Assembly: GCA_002406015.1 (NCBI GenBank)
Contig: DHMX01000023.1
Coordinates: 117,031-181,030 of the forward strand
DNA from: Lachnospiraceae bacterium UBA4631
Lineage (GTDB): Bacteria; Bacillota; Clostridia; Lachnospirales; Lachnospiraceae
Length of the DNA stretch: 64,000 nucleotides
Direction of reading: 5' to 3'
The notes beneath the pieces are model-generated. The model saw only the letters and a list, made by a program, of their open reading frames with translations. It was not told the origin of the DNA and ran no database searches. Position numbers and translations under genes: made by a program. Below are positions 59,718 through 64,000 of this stretch, in pieces. Each line of letters opens with the position of its first letter. The first letter of the stretch is position 1.

Positions 59718-60911
59718 ATGATGAGTAAGAAAGTTGGAAGATATGGAGAATATGGCGGGCAATATGTGCCGGAAACCCTGATGACAGCCGTTCATGAGGT
59801 AGAGGAGGCATATGAGCATTATAAGCAGGACGAAGACTTTGTAAATGAATTAAATGATTTGATGAGAAACTATGCAGGCAGGCCGTCTCTTCTTTATGAA
59901 GCAAAGCGAATGACAGAGGACTTAGGCGGAGCAAAGATTTACCTGAAGCGGGAGGACTTAAATCATACCGGTTCCCATAAGATTAACAACGTATTGGGAC
60001 AAGTGTTGTTAGCAAAGAAAATGGGAAAGACCAGAGTAATTGCAGAAACAGGAGCCGGACAGCATGGAGTGGCAACTGCAACAGCGGCAGCCTTAATGGG
60101 AATGGAATGCGAAATTTTCATGGGAAAAGAGGATACCGAGCGGCAGGCATTAAATGTATACCGTATGGAACTGCTGGGTGCAAAGGTACATCCAGTCACA
60201 ACCGGAACCATGACCTTAAAGGATGCTGTCAACGAAACTATGCGGGAGTGGTCTAAGCGGGTAGACGATACCTTATATGTGTTAGGCTCGGTTATGGGAC
60301 CGCATCCGTTCCCGATGATTGTGCGGGATTTTCAGAGCGTAATCGGAAAAGAAATAAAAGCACAGCTGCTTGAAAAGGAAGGACGCTTGCCGGATGCAGT
60401 CATTGCCTGTGTAGGCGGCGGCAGCAATGCAATGGGAGCTTTTTATGATTTCATACCGGATACATCCGTAGAATTAATCGGTTGCGAGGCAGCAGGTCTG
60501 GGTGTGAATCATCCGAAGAATGCAGCCACAATTGCAAATGGTACAAAGGGAATCTTCCATGGTATGAAGTCCTTATTCTGTCAGAATGAATTTGGACAAA
60601 TTGCACCGGTATATTCCATTTCCGCAGGTCTGGATTATCCGGGTATCGGACCGGAGCATGCAATGCTGCATGATACAGGACGGGCAAGATATGTACCGAT
60701 TACAGACGAGGAAGCCGTAAATGCATTTGAATACCTGTCCAGAATAGAAGGTATTATTCCGGCGGTGGAGAGTGCTCACGCAGTAGCCTATGCGATGAAG
60801 TATGCAAAGACATTATCAAAGGATAAAATCATTGTGGTAAATATTTCCGGAAGAGGCGATAAGGACGTAGCAGCAATTGCAAGATACAGAGGAGTGAAGA
60901 TTTATGAATAG
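59718..60911 (+). CDS. trpB: Tryptophan synthase beta chain
   Basis: The 397-residue protein carries KVGRYGEYGGQYVPETLM, the pyridoxal phosphate lysine in NHTGSHKINNVLGQ, AETGAGQHGVATATAAA, and the phosphate-binding loop GGGSNAMGAF. It joins indole with serine to give tryptophan. Two ATG codons (59718, 59721) are possible. The trpA start lies inside its last codons, which couples translation of the two subunits. Confidence 0.97.
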   Translation: MMSKKVGRYGEYGGQYVPETLMTAVHEVEEAYEHYKQDEDFVNELNDLMRNYAGRPSLLYEAKRMTEDLGGAKIYLKREDLNHTGSHKINNVLGQVLLAKKMGKTRVIAETGAGQHGVATATAAALMGMECEIFMGKEDTERQALNVYRMELLGAKVHPVTTGTMTLKDAVNETMREWSKRVDDTLYVLGSVMGPHPFPMIVRDFQSVIGKEIKAQLLEKEGRLPDAVIACVGGGSNAMGAFYDFIPDTSVELIGCEAAGLGVNHPKNAATIANGTKGIFHGMKSLFCQNEFGQIAPVYSISAGLDYPGIGPEHAMLHDTGRARYVPITDEEAVNAFEYLSRIEGIIPAVESAHAVAYAMKYAKTLSKDKIIVVNISGRGDKDVAAIARYRGVKIYE

Positions 60912-61686
60912 AATACAACAGGCATTTACACATGGAAAAGCATTTATTCCGTTTATAACAGGGGGCGACCCGGATATAGCCACAACTGAGCAGTTGATTT
61001 ATGAAATGGCAAAGAAGGGAGCCGATTTAATAGAAATCGGCATCCCGTTTTCAGACCCGATTGCAGAGGGACCGGTTATTCAGGAAGCAGACGCAAGAGC
61101 ATTAAGCGGCGGCTGCACCACAGACGCATTATTTGACATGGTAAAAAGAGTCCGCAAGACTGTAGAGATTCCGTTGGTATTTATGACCTACCTGAATCCG
61201 ATTTACAGCTACGGTAGTGAACGGTTTATGGAGAACTGTAAGGAAGCCGGAATTGACGGTGTGATTGTACCGGATATGCCATACGAGGAAAAGGATGAAT
61301 TAAAGCCGATGTGCGAGGCAAATGGAATTGCATTGATTTCCCTGATTGCACCAACCTCAAAGGAGCGAATCCGAACCATTGCAAGGGAAGCAGAGGGCTT
61401 TATCTACTGCGTTTCTTCTATGGGAGTTACCGGAGTACGAACCGAGATTACATCCGATATTAACGGAATGGTATCATTGGTGCGGGAGGTGACGGACCTT
61501 CCGGTTGCAATCGGCTTCGGAATCGCAACCCCGAAGCAGGCAGAAGAAATGGCGGCTTATGCAGACGGAGTTATTGTAGGAAGTGCAATCGTGAAGCTGG
61601 TGGCAGCAGAAGGAAAAGCATCCGTAGATACAGTTGGTGCTTATGTCGCAGATATGAAACAGGCAGTTATGCGTCAATCATGCTGA
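60904..61686 (+). CDS. trpA: Tryptophan synthase alpha chain
   Basis: The 260-residue barrel has the catalytic glutamate in DLIEIGIPFSDPIAEGP and the catalytic aspartate shortly after, GVIVPDMPYEE, ISLIAPTSKERI and GFGIATPKQAEEM. It releases indole from indoleglycerol phosphate. It overlaps trpB by eight bases, and its 3' end overlaps the end of the convergent membrane protein by 20 bases. Confidence 0.96.
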   Translation: MNRIQQAFTHGKAFIPFITGGDPDIATTEQLIYEMAKKGADLIEIGIPFSDPIAEGPVIQEADARALSGGCTTDALFDMVKRVRKTVEIPLVFMTYLNPIYSYGSERFMENCKEAGIDGVIVPDMPYEEKDELKPMCEANGIALISLIAPTSKERIRTIAREAEGFIYCVSSMGVTGVRTEITSDINGMVSLVREVTDLPVAIGFGIATPKQAEEMAAYADGVIVGSAIVKLVAAEGKASVDTVGAYVADMKQAVMRQSC

Positions 61687-62755
61687 TAACATAGGAGCGG
61701 GAAGGGGTTTCACTCATTTCTATCATGAGCAGAAGCCAGCCTTCCTGTAATAAAATACGAGAAAGCTCATCCTTAAAGTATTCACAGCAGTTTTCCAGAG
61801 TGGGATTCAAAGTGGTAAATGGAGCAAGCTGGTTTAATTCCTGATTTTGAAAACGATTCATAAATGCTTTAATTTCCCGCTCCAGAACCGCAAATTCCAC
61901 AAAATCTGTCTGCATTTTGATTACGTGTAAGGTGATTTCCCATGTATGAGGATGGACAGTCCCTAAAATGCCGTCAATATAAATTGCATGACGGGCATTT
62001 AAATAGAATTTGAATTGATATTGCTTATAGCGGTTGCTTTTACCGGAATGATGAATGGAAATCGTATCATCCGAGGCAGCCGGACTGTGGTTGGTATGGG
62101 TGATTTCGGTAAATTCCCGGTTACGCTGTTGTAAGGCAGCAGTAGTGGTTGTCAGCTCATTTGCAGTATGCTTCCATGCACTGAACAGCCCGGTAAAGCC
62201 GCCGAGCATCAAAAGAAGCAGAAGGATAAGCAGTAAAACCAGATAAATGTCATAGGTAAAAGTCGGATTTGATAAGATGGAGGAACGCTCGGTTATGATT
62301 CCGACGGTATAAGGAATGCTCTGAATCGAAAAGTCAGCGGTGGTAACAACCGAAGACTGTTCCTTCAGGGCATTTATAAATGCTTCCGGATTGCGAAGCT
62401 CTCCGAGAGCTTCTGTTGTAGCGGCATCCTTGGCAAACAAAACCGCGGAGCTGTCATACAGAAATACCCACCGGGCTCCCGAAGGAGGAAGCTCGGCGGT
62501 AAGATAGTCCGTACTCATGTCCATATCAAGGGAAGCGGCTGCGGATGACTGATGCAATTTAGAAAGTGATTCAGCCAGAAGGTCGCAGGTGTTTTGCTGC
62601 AGCTTTGTGTACTGCTCCAGATAGGCAGACCGCTTTCCGTTTAACAGCAGAATAAATCCCGCAACGCATCCGAGCGTAACAAGAAGTATGCCGGCTAATA
62701 TAGCCCGCATATGTCTGAAGCTATGAGGTGTCTGAATTGGCTTATGGTTCTTCAT
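61667..62755 (-). CDS. Membrane protein with 6-pyruvoyl-tetrahydropterin synthase-related domain (XrtG-associated type)
   Basis: The 362-residue protein has an N-terminal membrane anchor (AILAGILLVTLGCVAGFILLL), an extracellular sensor-like domain of about 130 residues, and a second membrane helix near residue 175 (YDIYLVLLLILLLLLMLGG). The cytoplasmic domain resembles pterin synthase/QueD: FKFYLNARHAIYIDG, TVHPHTWEITLHV, LNPTLENCCEYF. Zinc-ligand His residues are partly kept. This matches the exosortase G-associated family I recall as TIGR03112. It lies downstream of a glycosyltransferase of the matching TIGR03111 type. Confidence 0.7.
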   Translation of the reverse strand: MKNHKPIQTPHSFRHMRAILAGILLVTLGCVAGFILLLNGKRSAYLEQYTKLQQNTCDLLAESLSKLHQSSAAASLDMDMSTDYLTAELPPSGARWVFLYDSSAVLFAKDAATTEALGELRNPEAFINALKEQSSVVTTADFSIQSIPYTVGIITERSSILSNPTFTYDIYLVLLLILLLLLMLGGFTGLFSAWKHTANELTTTTAALQQRNREFTEITHTNHSPAASDDTISIHHSGKSNRYKQYQFKFYLNARHAIYIDGILGTVHPHTWEITLHVIKMQTDFVEFAVLEREIKAFMNRFQNQELNQLAPFTTLNPTLENCCEYFKDELSRILLQEGWLLLMIEMSETPSRSYVISMIDA

Positions 62756-62773
62756 GAGTGTTCATCCCTTCTT

Positions 62774-64000
62774 TTATTGTGTATGGTGTCGAATAAGGTT
62801 CTGTAGTCGTTTGAAATCCTGTTTTACAACAGATAAAAAAGCGTGGCGTTCATCCTGAAGGTTCCTTGTGTTCCAGCTTTGTGTTCCTTTAATGGCATTG
62901 ATAATACCGGCAAAACGAAACCAGAATATCATGAAATTAAAAAGGGGCAGCAGGAAAACCAGATACCATTTTCTTGCGTAATAGCGACGCAGAGAAGTAT
63001 CCTCCGACAAGAACAGTATAATGCAGCAATACAGCAGGAAAGCGGCAATCACATAGAGCAGATACAGGATAAACACCGATTCGGCTATCAGCTTTCCCGA
63101 ATAATTGATAAACGCAAGATAAATGAGGGCAAAATACCAAATCATCCGAGGAAAGGCAAAGGTATGGTCATACATAAGCAGACGGATGACAAAATCAGAA
63201 AACACGCCCCTGCCAAAGGCTAACTTTTGACGGCGGAACATATGAAGCACCTCAAGCTCTCCCCGCTGCCACCGTTGCCGTTGAATATACAGGTGATTTA
63301 AATCCTCTATCGGGTCAGCAAAGAAAAAGGCACCCTCACAAAGAGCAATCCGCTCCTTTAGCATATCCCGAATCTGAAAGGTTACATGCGTATCCTCACA
63401 AATCGTGTCCGTATTATATAACTGTGTTTTCATAATTGCAGACTTGCGAAAGGCGGAAAATGCCCCCGATACCGTAAAAATGCTGTTAAATTCGGATTGA
63501 AAGTTCCGCCCTGCAAGAAATGCCTGACAATATTCAAAAAATTCCAGCTTTTGCAGCATACGCTTGGGAAAGGCTTTGGTTGCGTCGATAAGCTCCGGAT
63601 TTGTCAGAATCGTTCCGGTCAGACAGTCAATGTCGGATTGAAATTCAAACTGCTGCACAATACGATAAATCGCATCAGGATGCAGCGTTCCGTCACTGTC
63701 AATGTGAAGGATATAGGTTCCGCGGCTGTTAAAGAGTGCCAGATTTAACGCCTTGGATTTGCCCTGCTCGGAATTAAGCCAGCGAATCGTCAGCTCCGGA
63801 AAGTCCTGCTGACATTGACAAAAGACATGGAAGCTGACATCCGTACTCTGATTATTAACAAGCATAATATCAATCAGGCTACTGTCATAAGAAGACCGAT
63901 ATACGGATTCTATGCACCGGTACAGAGAAGCCGCCGAATTATAGACCGGGATAATCAGCGTGATTTCCGGATGGTACTGTAACGGCGGTAATTTCTTTTT
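62774..64000 (-). CDS. Processive family 2 glycosyltransferase, XrtG-associated type (partial)
   Basis: The gene runs off the right edge; at the edge it reads LPPLQYHPEITLIIPVYNSA, a GT-A start, so only the first few residues are missing. It has the donor Asp (ILHIDSDG), a CEDTHVTF acidic motif, and the processive signature QRQRWQRGE, followed by three to four C-terminal membrane helices. It should polymerise a cell-surface sugar at the membrane, as cellulose and hyaluronan synthases do. With the pterin-synthase-like protein 18 bp downstream it forms the XrtG-type pair. Confidence 0.75.
   Translation of the reverse strand, partial: KKKLPPLQYHPEITLIIPVYNSAASLYRCIESVYRSSYDSSLIDIMLVNNQSTDVSFHVFCQCQQDFPELTIRWLNSEQGKSKALNLALFNSRGTYILHIDSDGTLHPDAIYRIVQQFEFQSDIDCLTGTILTNPELIDATKAFPKRMLQKLEFFEYCQAFLAGRNFQSEFNSIFTVSGAFSAFRKSAIMKTQLYNTDTICEDTHVTFQIRDMLKERIALCEGAFFFADPIEDLNHLYIQRQRWQRGELEVLHMFRRQKLAFGRGVFSDFVIRLLMYDHTFAFPRMIWYFALIYLAFINYSGKLIAESVFILYLLYVIAAFLLYCCIILFLSEDTSLRRYYARKWYLVFLLPLFNFMIFWFRFAGIINAIKGTQSWNTRNLQDERHAFLSVVKQDFKRLQNLIRHHTQ

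Overview
The window looks like chromosomal DNA of an anaerobic gut Firmicute, most likely a Lachnospiraceae-type Clostridium. Pointers are an oxygen-sensitive 2-oxoacid:ferredoxin oxidoreductase beside a rubrerythrin, an [FeFe]-hydrogenase-like sensor, a bile salt hydrolase, strong AGGAGG-type ribosome binding sites, a tryptophan T-box leader, and many small families typical of this group. No rRNA, tRNA or CRISPR array was recognised.

Layout. 1-3.2 kb: decayed IS debris, a DUF2075-like nuclease/ATPase and an NTF2-like protein. 3.2-4.6 kb: a zinc-ribbon membrane protein with a tiny partner. 4.7-16.4 kb: an accessory segment bounded on both sides by 5'-truncated genes, a MATE efflux pump on the left (minus strand) and a LysR regulator on the right (plus strand). 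A divergent LysR/MATE pair appears to have lost its shared 5' ends to about 11 kb of foreign DNA. That DNA carries a giant SpaA/Cna-B surface protein, a frameshifted lipoprotein, small Cys-rich proteins, an XRE regulator, two decayed frames encoding VEKV repeats, a structured palindromic element, a LexA-like protein with a slippery heptamer, and an Rpn-type nuclease. 16.4-20.1 kb: an ABC exporter cassette with a small secreted protein. 20.2-22.8 kb: bile salt hydrolase and two AT-rich orphan genes. 22.9-31.8 kb: a signalling block (PocR-chemoreceptor, hybrid histidine kinase, response regulator, acetyltransferase, ThrH-like phosphatase, hydrogenase-chemoreceptor fusion, cupin). 32-38 kb: a potassium channel, a GntR/YtrA-type ABC operon with a CAAX protease, and a helical protein. 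38-50 kb: tspO, pyk, a two-gene pyruvate:ferredoxin oxidoreductase with rubrerythrin, an aldolase, an EamA transporter, a HAD nucleotidase, a LysM-GH18 spore-type hydrolase and a fluoride channel. 51-57 kb: a GCGC-type methyltransferase-endonuclease fusion, a decayed second copy of the trp T-box, a HipA/PI4K-like kinase with a GNAT partner, 70-bp repeats and a membrane protein. 57-61.7 kb: T-box then trpD-trpCF-trpB-trpA. 61.7-64 kb: the start of what looks like an exosortase G (XrtG)-linked polysaccharide locus running off the right edge.

The most unusual items are the replaced LysR/MATE junction with its structured RNA/DNA element, the M-R fusion with a retained internal ribosome binding site, the duplicated T-box flanking the kinase/GNAT segment, the hydrogenase-type chemoreceptor, and the XrtG-associated pterin-synthase-like membrane protein. 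All functional calls come from reading the sequence and recalling families; no search was run.
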